DNA of 5,560 nucleotides from Lentisphaeria bacterium (lineage in GTDB: Bacteria; Verrucomicrobiota; Lentisphaeria; Victivallales; UBA1829). How positions within the stretch are numbered: position 1 is the first letter of the stretch; every line of letters starts with the position of its first letter. The stretch is taken from the NCBI GenBank assembly GCA_017504325.1, contig JAFVRL010000087.1:1-5560 (forward strand), in the 5' to 3' direction. Both the position numbers and the translations under genes were made by a program. Of this stretch, positions 5,221-5,560 are shown one piece after another. The notes under the pieces are model-generated. The model saw only the letters and a program-made list of their open reading frames with translations, did not search any database and was not told the origin of the DNA.

Positions 5221-5560
5221 TTATTCTCCGAAGAGCCGCTTCCAGATTCGTTTTCTTTCCCTTACTTCCTGTTTGGAGGCATAAGATTCTATCCGGGAAA
5301 GTGTTTCATAGAATTTTCCGCTGTTTGCCGGATAATTTTTTTCATCGGCAAACAGTTTTTCCAGCTCCTCTTTTTCCGCAGGGAATTTTTTGAGTATATC
5401 TTCCCATGCGGGATCTTTGCGGATACTCTTCCACCGTTCCGCAAGAGAGAGCCAATGGGCTAAAATTTCTTCGCTTATCGCTACATCATCTTCATAAAGA
5501 ACATACTCACTATTCTTTTTAATAAGCCCGCGAGCCTTTTCCCTTTGAAGTTTACTATAC
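5221..5560 (-). CDS. Unrecognised charged protein, C-terminal part
   Basis: An open frame enters from the high-coordinate edge and ends at TAA (5223-5221), giving 112 C-terminal residues. I do not recognise a family. The visible part is rich in Lys, Glu and Arg and looks mainly helical and soluble. It runs through ISEEILAHWLSLAERWKSIR (28-47 of the visible part) and KKFPAEKEELEKLFADEKNY (57-76), and ends with a strongly basic tail (VRERKRIWKRLFGE, 99-112). No membrane segment, signal or cysteine cluster is seen. There is no ATG in frame in the visible part, so the start lies outside the window. Coding is supported by an open frame on the same strand as all neighbours, by similar base use, and by hairpins right after the stop. 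It ends about 210 bp before argD, with a terminator between, so it is unlikely to belong to the arginine unit. Confidence 0.7.
   Translation of the reverse strand, partial: YSKLQREKARGLIKKNSEYVLYEDDVAISEEILAHWLSLAERWKSIRKDPAWEDILKKFPAEKEELEKLFADEKNYPANSGKFYETLSRIESYASKQEVRERKRIWKRLFGE

Noticed and set aside
4595..5284. A 229-codon plus-strand frame over the argD 5' end, its promoter and the next gene
   Set aside because: It is antisense to argD and includes the long purine tract, read as a Lys/Glu/Arg run; it also overlaps the end of the upstream gene. No sign of coding.

Overview
The window is ordinary bacterial chromosome of moderate G+C. All recognisable genes lie on the minus strand, so transcription runs from high to low coordinates. 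There are six coding regions, two of them cut by the window edges. No tRNA, rRNA, CRISPR array, insertion sequence or phage gene is visible. No gene-free stretch exceeds 300 bases; the longest is 5012-5220, which carries the promoter and leader of the arginine genes and the terminator of the gene before them. The organism cannot be fixed from sequence alone. A lipoprotein-type sugar-binding protein beside an AEC transporter, with the wording of the ArgD and ArgF proteins, reminds me of Lentisphaerae/Verrucomicrobia-type (PVC group) bacteria. This is an impression, not a demonstrated assignment.

Layout in the direction of transcription: (1) 5560-5221, the C-terminal 112 residues of an unrecognised, highly charged protein, followed by a hairpin terminator and a 53-nt pyrimidine tract. 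(2) A strong sigma70-type promoter (5114-5087) with an inverted repeat over its -10 box and a short leader hairpin, driving argD (acetylornithine aminotransferase) and argF (ornithine carbamoyltransferase). These are two steps of arginine biosynthesis, 30 bp apart and closed by a strong terminator just after argF. (3) A sugar-type periplasmic binding lipoprotein followed 16 bp later by a beta-propeller lactonase (6-phosphogluconolactonase-like), closed by another hairpin terminator. (4) 592-1, the N-terminal 197 residues of an AEC (auxin efflux carrier) family membrane transporter, running off the window.

How they work together: ArgD makes N-acetylornithine. After deacetylation to ornithine (by ArgE or ArgJ, not in this window), ArgF carbamoylates it to citrulline. 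The binding protein and lactonase look like a small sugar or sugar-acid acquisition and processing pair, but no ABC permease or ATPase accompanies them here. The AEC protein may carry an organic acid; any link to the lactonase is inference from proximity. I see no convincing previously undescribed system. The most interesting non-coding structure is the argD promoter/leader region.
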